Assembly: GCA_013112555.1 (NCBI GenBank)
Contig: JABFGK010000001.1
Location: forward strand, 1,276,581 to 1,340,580
Origin: Planctomycetota bacterium
GTDB lineage: Bacteria; Planctomycetota; Phycisphaerae; Phycisphaerales; UBA5793
DNA length: 64,000 nt
Direction of reading: 5' to 3'
Below the pieces are notes generated by a model that was not told where the DNA came from, ran no database searches, and worked only from the letters and a program-made list of their open reading frames with translations. The position numbers were made by a program, and so were the translations under genes. Each line of letters begins with the position of its first letter. The stretch's first letter is position 1. This document shows, in pieces, positions 1 through 8,854 of the stretch.

Positions 1-92
1 GCTTGCACTCTCTTATTACTTAGGCCAATCTAGGGGTAGGCGCTAATGTGCTTGGCAGTTCTCATCAAGGCAACTCAGTCAAGGAGCCTCAG

Positions 93-518
93 ATGCCTAG
101 AAGGATCCTAATAGTCCTCAGTATCGTTGCCGTCATGGCCCTAATCTTGCTCTGCATACTCCTTCTGGATGATGTGGCTTCTACAGCAGTAGACAGCAAT
201 CGCCCGGGTAGATCACCAATATGGCTCGAAGACGATAGCCTCTTGGGTGGGAGAGTGTCCGAGTGGCATTTCGCCAGCTACGAGAGTAGACTGGCATCCT
301 GCGGCAGTGCAATCCTGTTGAATCTAAGCGATGATCGTAATGTGGACTGGGACCGATTGAAGGAAATGGCTGTCATGCTGGAATCACGGATAGATGAACG
401 CGTAGCCGATGGCAAACTCGATAGCGCATACGTTGCAGGCATTGTCGCAAACGAGCTGGTCGCAATGGGAGTCATGCGACAGAGCGGCGATAAATACGTC
501 ATAGATTTGGACAAGTGA
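93..518 (+). CDS. Small membrane-anchored protein of unknown function
   Basis: I do not recognise the family. The start at 93 is preferred over an upstream ATG at 48 because AAGGAG lies at 81-86, six bases before it. The 141-residue product opens with MPRR and one hydrophobic segment (about residues 4-25, rich in I, L, V and M) that would act as a membrane anchor or uncleaved signal. The rest is polar and acidic, ending in VIDLDK. It precedes RHS remnants on the same strand, but nothing ties it to them functionally. Confidence 0.55.
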   Translation: MPRRILIVLSIVAVMALILLCILLLDDVASTAVDSNRPGRSPIWLEDDSLLGGRVSEWHFASYESRLASCGSAILLNLSDDRNVDWDRLKEMAVMLESRIDERVADGKLDSAYVAGIVANELVAMGVMRQSGDKYVIDLDK

Positions 519-578
519 AGAGCGACAATTGTGACCATGACTTGTGTCAAGAGCTGTGTATCGAGTGTGCATAAATGA

Positions 579-1217
579 CATGATCAATCAGGCGGCGACC
601 TCCGTGGGTTTGATTCCGTCGGCGAACACGACGCCGTCGACATCGCCCAGATCCAATCCTGGATCGACGGTTCCTCGTATGACGCGCGCGGAGACCTCGA
701 CCTGGACGGCGATGTCGACTCGACCGACAAGTCGATTGCGCAGAGCAACTTCCAGGGCACCACCAGCGGCTTCAACGACCTGACCGCCATCGGCAACCGC
801 AAGGGGTACGCCGGTTACGAATGGGACGGTGTGGTGAGCATGTACCATGTCCGACACAGAGTCCTCCACCCCGTTCTGGGACGATGGGCACGAAGAGATC
901 CGCTCAGATACGCCGATGGCATGAATGTGTATGAGTATGTGGGGGGAATGACGCTTGTTGAACGGGACTCATCTGGAGCTTCGCGATGGTGGGATGTATA
1001 TATTACCAGCTCGGCAGGCTGCAGTACGAGTTGGCCAGGCAAGAGCCCACTTCACGCACATGGGCGGTGTGTGTGTAATTGTTGCATAGATCTGGGAGGG
1101 ACATATGCATGCAACGCCTTCATTTGCGACTGCGGGCTGCCTTGGAAGTATGCCTACAAAGCCCCAGCATATTATCTGTGCATAGCAGCGTGTATACCAG
1201 GATTTCCATGGGCTTAG
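579..1217 (+). pseudogene. RHS-repeat protein C-terminal fragment with dockerin-like loop
   Basis: The open frame begins just after an in-frame TGA at 576-578 and has no good start, so this is the 3' end of a longer RHS gene that has lost its front or been displaced. It encodes a dockerin type I-like calcium loop (DLDLDGDVDSTDKS), then the diagnostic RHS core region (HPVLGRWARRDPLRYADGMN followed by VYEYVGG). Beyond the core is a variable tip of about 80 residues rich in cysteine (CVCNCCIDLGG, CNAFICDCG). In polymorphic toxin systems such a tip is the effector; here toxicity is inference. A small membrane gene follows 21 bases downstream, the usual place for an immunity gene. Confidence 0.75.
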
Positions 1218-1238
1218 AATACAAAAAGGAGAATTACT

Positions 1239-1619
1239 ATGCCAATCGGACTGATGTTGTTTCTTGTCTTCATCGGTTTCGCGGCACTCCTCATTCGCAG
1301 TAAGTGTATTGGTGATGGTCGAGGAATCCCAGGGCATGTTGAGCTTCTTCGCGTGTGCCAGCTACTTACGTTCCATTCGAGAGACTTCAAGTACAACGTG
1401 ATCACAGCAGCATTCTGGGGAATTGTAATCCTCCATTTTTGGGGGTTGGCCTCACCAGTGTGGAATTCAGATGTTGCCAGTGATATTGCCATGTCAAGTC
1501 ATGGTATCATTGCCCATTTGCTCCGACATGTGGTACCGCTGGCTGGCTGGTTTGCTGTGTGGTTGTATTTCTGCCAACGTGGCCAAGTTGATCAGGAGCC
1601 GGGTAAGTCAGGTCGTTGA
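1239..1619 (+). CDS. Small three-helix membrane protein, possible RHS-tip immunity protein
   Basis: The 126-residue product has three hydrophobic segments (about residues 2-20, 48-70 and 84-108) and a polar C-terminus. Translation looks real: AAGGAG at 1226-1231 sits seven bases before the ATG. It follows the RHS C-terminal tip by 21 bases on the same strand, the normal arrangement of an effector tip and its cognate immunity gene. No family was recognised, so the immunity role rests on position only. A polytopic inner-membrane immunity protein would suit a membrane-acting or periplasmic toxin. Confidence 0.55.
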   Translation: MPIGLMLFLVFIGFAALLIRSKCIGDGRGIPGHVELLRVCQLLTFHSRDFKYNVITAAFWGIVILHFWGLASPVWNSDVASDIAMSSHGIIAHLLRHVVPLAGWFAVWLYFCQRGQVDQEPGKSGR

Positions 1620-1759
1620 CCTGGCCTTGACATGCCGAATGATTCCGAAGCGCGGTGCAAATCGCCCCCATCGGCGTGAACCGACTGCATGGACTAAGTC
1701 GTGGAACGAGCAAATCGCCGGGGTGAACCTACCTCACGGTTTTGCAGACGACCTGATAC

Positions 1760-2102
1760 TTGAGTGCTGGTGGCGGCATTGATGCAACGGGCAGACGAGT
1801 AGACCGTGCCTACGATGACCAATTGCGGGTCGCTGCCACCTTCCGGGAAGACGACACGAGTCCGAAGGAACAGTTCGCGCAACCCGAGATTCACCTTGAC
1901 GGCAGGGGTGGTTCGAGTTACATTGATAGTGTGATCTTGCGAGACAAGGACGCCAACTCGGGATGGACGTCTGCTGCCGACGGCACGCTCGAAGAGCGGC
2001 GCTATCTGTGTCAGAACAGAGGGGGAGGTGGAGCGCTGACGTCTCGGCAATCGTGTCCTCAGGCGGGTACATCGTCGAGAATCTCTATCTTACCTCTCTT
2101 CG
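1760..2102 (+). pseudogene. Degraded RHS-repeat fragment, frameshifted
   Basis: The frame carries an RHS-like stretch (SSYIDSVILRDKDANSG, then DGTLEERRYLCQN) that resembles the segment just upstream of the core domain in planctomycete RHS proteins. After about 2020 the RHS-like reading jumps to another frame (ADVSAIVSSGGYIVENLYL), so a frameshift has broken it. It lies downstream of an RHS tip although its sequence belongs upstream of a core, so at least two RHS copies have decayed here. No functional product is expected. Confidence 0.6.
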
Positions 2103-2158
2103 AGCCTGAGCCTCAGAGCCGAGGGCCGGCAGAGGTCAGATGGAGATTCTCATAGACA

Positions 2159-2275
2159 ATGAAGCACAAACGACACAGCCCGGATCAGATCATCACCAAG
2201 TTGCGTGAGGCTGACGCGATGCTTGGTCGTACCAGTGGACTGCGCGCGAACGGGGTGCCAATAGAGAGAGGGTGA
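2159..2275 (+). pseudogene. IS3-family transposase OrfA N-terminal stub
   Basis: The 38-codon frame starts MKHKRHSPDQIITKLREADA, which matches the opening of IS3-family OrfA proteins (helix-turn-helix start, usually of the form K-R-x-P-E-x-I-I-x-K-L-R-E-A). After about residue 23 the similarity stops and a TGA follows at 2273-2275. No OrfB or inverted repeat was found, so this is a remnant marking past transposition beside the RHS debris. Confidence 0.6.
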
Positions 2276-2517
2276 CGCGTCGCGGCGAGGAGGAAGGAGC
2301 ATGCGGGAAGATGACAGGGGTTTCCCTCGCTCCACTCGGGCAAGCCGTGCCACCCGCGTGGCATTCCCACTGCTGGACATATTCGCAAGCCCAAGCCGAA
2401 GTACCGTTCGCTTTCTCTTGTGTCTGCATGAGCCTGCGAGTACGATGCCTGGAGACGGCTCGGTCCGAACACTCAAGCGATGGCAAGGTGGGCGAAGTGG
2501 GGTATTGCAGCAACAAC

Positions 2518-4116
2518 GTGCGATCGCGACGCGTTGATACAGGGCTTGTCGGCCGGTGTCTACTCGCCCTTTCAGCATGTTTCTGCCTCATGCTTCTATC
2601 ATCCACAGCCAGTGCGTCCGATCCTCCGCCTCTATTCACCGAACGGCCGGGCATCACGGAGTTCTCCGGCCGTATGATTGTGCGCCCCGTACAAGCCAAC
2701 GTGCTGAGCGAGCGCGGTATCAAAGAAGTTGACATCGCCGCGATTCGTGCGCGGGCTGCGGCCCGACTTGCTCCGGATGTGATCGAGTACGTGCCGCAGA
2801 CCGATGAGTACATCGTGTCTCTGCCAACCGGCACGACGGAGAACGAGTATGCTGCCGGCCTGCTTGCCACCGGAGACTACCAGTATGCTGAGCCGGACTG
2901 GCTCTGCTTTCCGGTCGAGACGATTCCGAACGACGGCGGGTACTGGCAACAATGGCATCACTTCCAGGTGCGCTCATCACTGGCGTGGGATATCACGACC
3001 GGCGATTCGAATGTGATCATTGCGATCGTGGACGGCGGGGTAGCGCTCGATCAGCCGGATCTGGCCGATGCGCTCGTGCCCGGTTATAACGCTCAGGATC
3101 GGATTGCACAGGCGGACGGCGGCGACGTGTCTGATGTTGATGGCCACGGGACATTTGTTGCCGGGATCGCAGGGGCCATTGGGAACAACGGCACGCATGT
3201 GGTCGGCATGGGCTGGCACTTCTCGATCATGCCGGTGCGCTATTACAATGGTGGGGGAGGGGGGTACCTCAGTAATCTTCTCAACGGCTGCCACTGGGCA
3301 GTGGAACACGGGGCACGGTGTATTAATGTAAGCCAAACGGGTGTCGAGAATGCATCGGTGCAGACGACCGGGGACTATGTTCGGAGCCAGGGCGGCTTGC
3401 TGTGCTGGGCGGCCGGCAATGATGCGCGCGACTTATTCTGGTTTGATTGGGCCGATGTGACCATTGTCGGTGCGAGTGATCAGAATGACGATCGGCCGGG
3501 CTGGTCGGCCTATGGCAAGGCTGTGGATGTATTTGCTCCCGGCACGGATATTCTGAGTACGGGAATTGAGGGCGGTTTGGCAATGGGGAGTGGGACGAGT
3601 GCTTCGACGCCCGTCGTTTCAGGGATTGCAGGACTCATCTGGAGCGCGCACCCGCTGCTTCCCCCGTGGCGCGTCGAAAAGTTGTTGTTTGATGGGTGTA
3701 TTGATCTCGGCGATCCGGGCGACGATCCGGAATGGGGCCACGGGCGCCTCGACTCCTTTCTGGCTGTCTCAGGATCACTTGTGCACACGGCGGCCCCTGT
3801 CATTCGCCTGCAGATTGACTGGGCGTCGTGCCCGCGTACCGGTCGGGCGACGCTCGTTGCGTCAGCTGGCTCAGGGGGCAACGTTGCATTTGTATATTCT
3901 GAGAGTGGGGAGGGATCGTTTACGATTCCCAATGGGAATCCCTGTGCCGGCGTAGAGTTGGCACTGGCTGCACCGGTTGTGCTGTTGGGCACGGCCTCCG
4001 GCGACCCGGCCATTCTTGAACTTGCTCGCGTGCCGCGCCGCGCGTGCCATGCAATGATGCTCCAGGCCATCGACCAGGATACGTGTACCAGGTCGAACAT
4101 CGCCCTGTTTCGATGA
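2518..4116 (+). CDS. Secreted subtilisin-family (S8) serine protease
   Basis: A complete subtilase triad is visible: Asp in IIAIVDGGVALDQPD, His in VDGHGTFVAGIAG, Asn of the oxyanion hole in CWAAGND and Ser in GTSASTPVVSGIAGL. The start at GTG 2518 is chosen because a signal peptide (VDTGLVGRCLLALSACFCLM, ending near TASAS) begins there; the open frame reaches back to 2272 but that stretch looks non-coding. A propeptide-like region precedes the catalytic domain. The last 95 residues (FTIPNGNPCAGVEL through TCTRSNIALF) form a module shared with the LamG protein next door and, more weakly, the SBBP protein. An extracellular or periplasmic protease is expected. Start position is uncertain. Confidence 0.85.
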   Translation: MRSRRVDTGLVGRCLLALSACFCLMLLSSTASASDPPPLFTERPGITEFSGRMIVRPVQANVLSERGIKEVDIAAIRARAAARLAPDVIEYVPQTDEYIVSLPTGTTENEYAAGLLATGDYQYAEPDWLCFPVETIPNDGGYWQQWHHFQVRSSLAWDITTGDSNVIIAIVDGGVALDQPDLADALVPGYNAQDRIAQADGGDVSDVDGHGTFVAGIAGAIGNNGTHVVGMGWHFSIMPVRYYNGGGGGYLSNLLNGCHWAVEHGARCINVSQTGVENASVQTTGDYVRSQGGLLCWAAGNDARDLFWFDWADVTIVGASDQNDDRPGWSAYGKAVDVFAPGTDILSTGIEGGLAMGSGTSASTPVVSGIAGLIWSAHPLLPPWRVEKLLFDGCIDLGDPGDDPEWGHGRLDSFLAVSGSLVHTAAPVIRLQIDWASCPRTGRATLVASAGSGGNVAFVYSESGEGSFTIPNGNPCAGVELALAAPVVLLGTASGDPAILELARVPRRACHAMMLQAIDQDTCTRSNIALFR

Positions 4117-4139
4117 ATGGGGCCGGGTGCGCGTTCCCT

Positions 4140-4167
4140 CAAGCCCGCGGATTCCAATCCGTGGGGT
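4140..4167 (+). repeat. Dispersed 28-bp hairpin repeat, copy A
   Basis: A CAAGCCC-start element with inverted arms around GGATT/AATCC lies 23 bases after the subtilase stop. The same element recurs at 8623-8650, 36481-36508 and, altered in the loop, 43034-43068. Each copy lies just after the stop of a plus-strand gene, so it probably folds in the mRNA 3' end as a terminator or stabiliser. Confidence 0.75.
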
Positions 4168-4293
4168 GTAGAGAGCAATCCGATATTGATGCAAAGACAA
4201 AAGCGCCGGCAACCGTTTTCAGGTCGCCGGCACGCTGCAGTGCAGCGGGGGACTCAGGCGGGGTGTAATGAGCGCCGACCCGCCGGTGCATTG

Positions 4294-5340
4294 TTAGAGC
4301 CAGTCGACATTGCTCGTCTTACATGTGCTCAGGTCCACGACCTGGACGGCATAGCCGCACACAGCCGGGGCAGCAAACACCCGAGGTGAGGTCTCACCGT
4401 TATTGTTGGCAGTGCTGACCATCCCGAGAAGGACACGGGAGTTCAGCCCGAGCAAAGTGCCTGCACACATATAGTCGTTCGGAATCGTGAATGACCCGAC
4501 GTCCGGGGCGACAAGAAACACAACCGTTCCGCCCGGAGTCAGTCCTGTCGCAGACATCGTCATCATGCTCGGGCAGTCACCTGTGATGGCGAGTTCAGGG
4601 TCAGGGCTACATTGTGCAAGATCAGCAATCTCCTGCTCGGACAGTGCATGGTCATAGATGCGCAGTTCATCCATGTCACCGGCAAACAGCGCAACCGCGC
4701 CGCTACTATGCCACTGACAGCCGATGCCGAGTTCCTGAGTGTTGCTGAAGTTGATGTCGCCGGAGTTATCGGCGGTTTCATCATCGAACACACCGTCAAT
4801 ATATGTGCGGATCATGTCCCCCGGGCCATCGCGTACGACGACAAAGTGATGATACTGCCCATCGAAGTATTCGTATGGAGCCCACAGATTCCCAACACTG
4901 CTGTCATCACCGTAGAATGATATCTGGTAGGTCGGCCCGTCTATATAGTCATACCGGAACATAGTGTGAATGGCATGGCCGCCACCTTCCTCAAAGCCGT
5001 AGGCGCATAGCCAACCATTAGGTGGATCACTCGGAAGCCGAATCCAGCACGAAAAGCTGATGGAGTCGTCAGCGTACAATTGGATCGTGGTATTACTGTC
5101 GATCCACGTGTCGCCGATAAACGCAAACCCCTGATCTGTGTCCGGGCAGGCACCGTCTGTGTACGCCTCGGTGCCGTGTACTTCACCATACGTACCGGTC
5201 ATCTCATCGTAAACGGATCCATTGAAGTGCCAGTCATTGGCCAACTGCGCATTGGCTGCCCCGGCAACTGCTACTGTCAGTGATAGGCCGGCTGCCTTTG
5301 CGACTGCGTCGTGTACGCGCTGCATGCGATTTGTAGACAT
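4294..5340 (-). CDS. Secreted LamG-domain (concanavalin A-like) protein
   Basis: The product has 348 residues. An N-terminal signal peptide ends near AGAANAQ. The middle (about residues 35-245) is a LamG/concanavalin A-like jelly roll, shown by HHFVVVRDGPGDMIRTYIDG and the closing MDELRIYDHALSEQEI. The C-terminal 95 residues (LAITGDCPSMM onward, with SFTIPNDYMCAGTLLGLNSR and TCKTSNVDWL) repeat the C-terminal module of the convergent subtilase. AGGAGA precedes the ATG. It probably binds carbohydrate or mediates surface contact; the ligand is unknown. The two genes meet tail to tail across 177 bases. Confidence 0.8.
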   Translation of the reverse strand: MSTNRMQRVHDAVAKAAGLSLTVAVAGAANAQLANDWHFNGSVYDEMTGTYGEVHGTEAYTDGACPDTDQGFAFIGDTWIDSNTTIQLYADDSISFSCWIRLPSDPPNGWLCAYGFEEGGGHAIHTMFRYDYIDGPTYQISFYGDDSSVGNLWAPYEYFDGQYHHFVVVRDGPGDMIRTYIDGVFDDETADNSGDINFSNTQELGIGCQWHSSGAVALFAGDMDELRIYDHALSEQEIADLAQCSPDPELAITGDCPSMMTMSATGLTPGGTVVFLVAPDVGSFTIPNDYMCAGTLLGLNSRVLLGMVSTANNNGETSPRVFAAPAVCGYAVQVVDLSTCKTSNVDWL

Positions 5341-5620
5341 GGTAATTCTCTCCTGATGTGAATTGCGATGAACCTGTGTTCACGGCACTGCACCGTGCCA
5401 GTGCCGTACTGCCCATAGATACGAGCCGAGTACAGGCACATAGGAAGGCCGGATCGGAAACAATGCAGATTCATCATGGTGCACAAGTCAGTGCTCGGAA
5501 GTGCAAAAGGTGTAGTCAGGTATTGGACAACCACCGCCGGCATGGGGTTGTGCCCGTCGGGGATGGCACGCATTGTCAAAGTGGGGGGGATACAAAGTAA
5601 GGCGAAGCGCTACGGCCCGA
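5341..5620. other. Gene-free interval upstream of the LamG gene
   Basis: About 280 bases lie between the LamG start and the end of the kinase gene, both on the minus strand. It should contain the LamG promoter. The ribosome site (AGGAGA, reverse strand) is visible next to the LamG start. I see no convincing coding sequence, repeat or RNA gene. Confidence 0.4.
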
Positions 5621-7684
5621 CTATGGCCGTTCTGTGAGTCGCGGCGGCAACGGTCCGACACCCAGGAGTGAGCGGTCCGGCAGATCCAGGCGTTCGTCCC
5701 ACCCCAGACCTGTCCCTGGCTGACTCACGGTTCCATCACCATGAACGTCGAAGTACAGACCCGGCCCCCGCATGTTGCTGGGTGGAATGTCTATCCGCAC
5801 CGTGGTGGCAGCACTGTGCAGTGTGGTCGCAGAAAAGGCAGCCTGCCCAATACTGACACAGATCGAAAGCTCTGCAGGAAGCAGTGTGTGATACCACGCG
5901 GGTTCGAGATCCCCCTCGAATCCGGACCAGGACAACACCTTCCCAACGACCCCCAATTGCGGAGACACGCCCACGAGCACGTTCGGGCAGGATTTCCCTG
6001 CAGTGTCAACTCCACGGTCAATCCAGCGGCCATCGCTGTTCTCACCGGCCAGCACAATAATCTGCTGCCGGGGGATCCAGTGCATGGCTTGCAGGTAGCC
6101 GTCATGCCAGACTTCGTACAGGACGGTCCCTTCAAAGTCATAGACGCGAATCGCCATGGGCGAGTAGGGGGTGTGGAAAAATGTTGCCACGATCTCGTCG
6201 CCATCCAGCTCAGGAAAAACGTCTACCACCATGCATGTCTCGACACGAAATCGATCATCAGCCGGCGGAATCCCATTCACGGCATAGCGCAATTTGTCAG
6301 GCAACTGCAGTGTGCCGGCGCTGGTCCATTTTGGCACCTCGAAGTTCTCTTCGTGGTACACACATAGTTCAAGCGCTGCTGGATTCGACGGATCGGGTGT
6401 ACCTCCGATCAGGACGCACTTCCCACCGCCGAAGCGTTCCGGATTGTCAGCCAGAGTGGCGAAGGTAAACCTCGATGAGAGTGGAGCCGTCCAGGTATGC
6501 AGTACGTCTCCCTTGATTGGAAAGAGGCGAGCAGTTGTGCCGCCAGATGTGATCTCCACATGGGACACATCGTGTTTCAGACGGTGATTCACCCAGTAAG
6601 AACTGCCAACCGTCCCAACCAGCATCAACAGGCACAGCGCTGCCGTCGCCACAATCGGGTGATGCGTCAGATACGCCATCACATGCTGCCAGGCCGAACT
6701 GCCCCCGGCCTCGACCGGCTCCCGCCGCAGGTATCGCCTCAAGTCATCGGCAAACCCGTCTGCCGATGCATACCGCTTGGCCGGATTCGGCGATACGCAT
6801 TTGAACAAAATGGCATTCAGCGGGGTCGGCGTCGTTGGCTCAACCTCGCGCGGCTGTCTCGGCTGGTCGTGGGCGACCCGCCGAATCGCCTCGTGTATCG
6901 TCGTATTCATGTCAAATGGTGGCGCGCCGGTCAGCAGCCAATAGGCGGTCGCTCCAAGCGAGTAAACGTCCGAACGGGTCGTCACCAGACGGTGATCCCC
7001 GCGGGCCTGCTCCGGTGCCATGAATGCCGGGCTCCCGATCGGCTGCCCGTCATGCGTCAGGGTGGACATCGGATCGTCCGCAGTCAACCGGGCAACCCCA
7101 AGATCAATCAGCCTCGCCCTGACTTGCTCATCAATCAGGATATTGCTTGGCTTGATGTCCCGGTGGATCACCCCCTGTTCATGGAGCGACTGAACAGCCT
7201 CCGCAATAGTGATCAACAGTCCAACCCGAGTCTTGAGGTCAGGTGTTATCTGTGTGGACCAGTCAGCCAGCGTCAGCCCGTCAATATACTCGGTGACGAT
7301 GTACGGGCGGCTCGAAAACAGACCATGATCCAGCAATCGCGGTACGGCCGGAAGCGTCAGCCGGGCCAGCACGTCAATCTCCCTCCAGGCCCTTCGCAGA
7401 CCAGGCCCTCGACCGATCACGTGATTGAACACCTTGATGGCGACAAGTCGATCCGAGCCTTTGTGAATCCCGAGCATGACGACGCCCGTGGCCCCGCGCC
7501 CAAGAACCGAGATGACCTCATACCCAGGGATCTGTGGGCGATCGTCTGGATCTGCAGCCTCATCATCTGCGATCGCATCGTGATCGAAAATGGCCCGCAC
7601 GGCCCGCTTTGCTTCGGTCAGACCCAGCATGCCGGAGGTTCCGGGGGTCGGTTCGGATTCAGACTTGTCATCATCGTGATTCAT
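5621..7684 (-). CDS. Transmembrane Ser/Thr protein kinase (PknB-like)
   Basis: The product has 687 residues. The kinase domain covers about residues 54-320: glycine loop LGRGATGVV (61-69), VAIK lysine (84), catalytic HRDIKPSN (174-181), a DLG in place of DFG (194-196), APEQ (223-226) and DVYSLG. One membrane helix lies near 343-363. The outer part (about 365-687) is of unknown fold and may be the sensor, with segments such as GDEIVATFF and VYDFEGTVLYEVW that recall beta-propeller or FG-GAP repeats. It is transcribed divergently from an ECF sigma factor gene 186 bases away, so the kinase may control that sigma factor; this is inference. Confidence 0.9.
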   Translation of the reverse strand: MNHDDDKSESEPTPGTSGMLGLTEAKRAVRAIFDHDAIADDEAADPDDRPQIPGYEVISVLGRGATGVVMLGIHKGSDRLVAIKVFNHVIGRGPGLRRAWREIDVLARLTLPAVPRLLDHGLFSSRPYIVTEYIDGLTLADWSTQITPDLKTRVGLLITIAEAVQSLHEQGVIHRDIKPSNILIDEQVRARLIDLGVARLTADDPMSTLTHDGQPIGSPAFMAPEQARGDHRLVTTRSDVYSLGATAYWLLTGAPPFDMNTTIHEAIRRVAHDQPRQPREVEPTTPTPLNAILFKCVSPNPAKRYASADGFADDLRRYLRREPVEAGGSSAWQHVMAYLTHHPIVATAALCLLMLVGTVGSSYWVNHRLKHDVSHVEITSGGTTARLFPIKGDVLHTWTAPLSSRFTFATLADNPERFGGGKCVLIGGTPDPSNPAALELCVYHEENFEVPKWTSAGTLQLPDKLRYAVNGIPPADDRFRVETCMVVDVFPELDGDEIVATFFHTPYSPMAIRVYDFEGTVLYEVWHDGYLQAMHWIPRQQIIVLAGENSDGRWIDRGVDTAGKSCPNVLVGVSPQLGVVGKVLSWSGFEGDLEPAWYHTLLPAELSICVSIGQAAFSATTLHSAATTVRIDIPPSNMRGPGLYFDVHGDGTVSQPGTGLGWDERLDLPDRSLLGVGPLPPRLTERP

Positions 7685-7869
7685 GGATCATCCGGCATGC
7701 GGGCAGGTCAATGGCAGTCTGATACGTGAATCACGCATCCATCAGGAAACGCAGTACGCCCACTCGGATAGGAATTCGCATCCTGAACAATTTCACTCTT
7801 GCATCCAGCCATCGATTGTACTACATTGAAGACCAGTGCATCTACATAACTTCAGATGAGGAAGTCCTT

Positions 7870-8613
7870 GTGTATACGTCGCTTGAGCGGACAGTCGCGA
7901 CCTTTCAGACCACCGCCTGGGGTCAGGTGGCCATGCTGGACGGCGGGACGGATGATCAGCGCAAGACCGCCCTCCAGGCGCTGATCCACCGCTATTGGCC
8001 GCCGGTGTATGCCAACCTCAGGGTACGCGGCTGCAATCGCGACAAAGCCTCTGAACTGACCCAGGCATTTTTCGCCGAAGTAATCCTCGGTCGCGGCTTG
8101 TTTGAGCGGGCTGCGCGTGAACGCGGCAAACTCCGTACACTGATCTTGACAGCCCTCCGTCGTTTCGAAATCGATCAGTATCGACGCTCAGTCTCGCGTG
8201 GGGAACACATGAGCGTACCGCTTGAGAGCCTCACATCTGAAGATGACTGGATGGCGACTCATGCAGACGGACATTCCCCTGATGATCTTTTTGACCGCCG
8301 CTGGGCACTCTCAATCCTGCAGGAGGCAATCAATCGCTGTAAACAGCACTACCAAAAGGGCGACCGCAGCAACCACTGGAACCTGTTCGAAGCCAGAATC
8401 CTCCAGCCGGCCATCTCGGACAATCCACCTCGCCCATTATCCGACTTGATTGGTGAGTATGAGTTCCGGTCAGAGGCAGCCGCTGCCGCTGCGGTCCAGA
8501 CGGTCAAACGCCGCATGATTACATTACTTCACGAAGTGGTCGCCGAAACCGTCGCCGATGATACGTTAATAGACCCGGAAGTGGGGGAGGTCATCCGCCT
8601 GCTGGCGCTGTAG
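7870..8613 (+). CDS. ECF-type RNA polymerase sigma factor, planctomycete subgroup
   Basis: The protein matches the ECF sigma group common in Planctomycetota. Region 2 is seen in ALQALIHRYWPPVYANLRVRG and KASELTQAFFAEVILGRGLFERA, and RGKLRTLILTALRRFEIDQYRR covers the rest of region 2; a region 4-like end contains AAAAVQTVKRRMITLLHEVV. The conserved opening (TFQTTAWGQV) comes soon after GTG 7870, which has GAGGA at 7858-7862. An upstream in-frame GTG at 7726 would add 48 residues of unlikely sequence. It is divergent from the kinase gene, a common planctomycete pairing. No anti-sigma factor is adjacent. Confidence 0.85.
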   Translation: MYTSLERTVATFQTTAWGQVAMLDGGTDDQRKTALQALIHRYWPPVYANLRVRGCNRDKASELTQAFFAEVILGRGLFERAARERGKLRTLILTALRRFEIDQYRRSVSRGEHMSVPLESLTSEDDWMATHADGHSPDDLFDRRWALSILQEAINRCKQHYQKGDRSNHWNLFEARILQPAISDNPPRPLSDLIGEYEFRSEAAAAAAVQTVKRRMITLLHEVVAETVADDTLIDPEVGEVIRLLAL

Positions 8614-8622
8614 ATGTGATCC

Positions 8623-8650
8623 CAAGCCCACGGATTCCAATCCGTGGGGT
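8623..8650 (+). repeat. Dispersed 28-bp hairpin repeat, copy B
   Basis: This copy is 27/28 identical to copy A and starts nine bases after the sigma factor stop. The arms CCCACGGATT and AATCCGTGGG pair perfectly around two C residues. It is a plausible intrinsic 3'-end element, although no T-run follows. The remaining bases to 8854 hold no gene I can support and should contain the promoter of the next gene. Confidence 0.75.
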
Positions 8651-8854
8651 CCAGCCTGCCGCCCTCAAACCGACTGCCATCGTTCTGGTCCCATAAGGCC
8701 TGTCTTGGGCGCATTACCCACAATTTCCATCGACACGGTATCCCCACCTTGTATAGTGGCTGTACAGTGTAACACGGCACGTGAGGATCAGGTCTGATCC
8801 GTGAAATGCCGTTGCACAGTTTGAGTTATAAATCTCTAGCACAGGGGATGAATC

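Noticed and set aside
2272..2517. N-terminal extension of the subtilase frame
   Set aside because: The sequence before GTG 2518 has no signal peptide or family match and would place the real signal peptide inside the protein; part also overlaps the IS3 stub.
6497..7729. A 410-codon open frame on the plus strand opposite the kinase gene
   Set aside because: It is the antisense of a well-matched Ser/Thr kinase, is rich in Arg, Pro and His without domain signals, and arises from high-GC codon bias.
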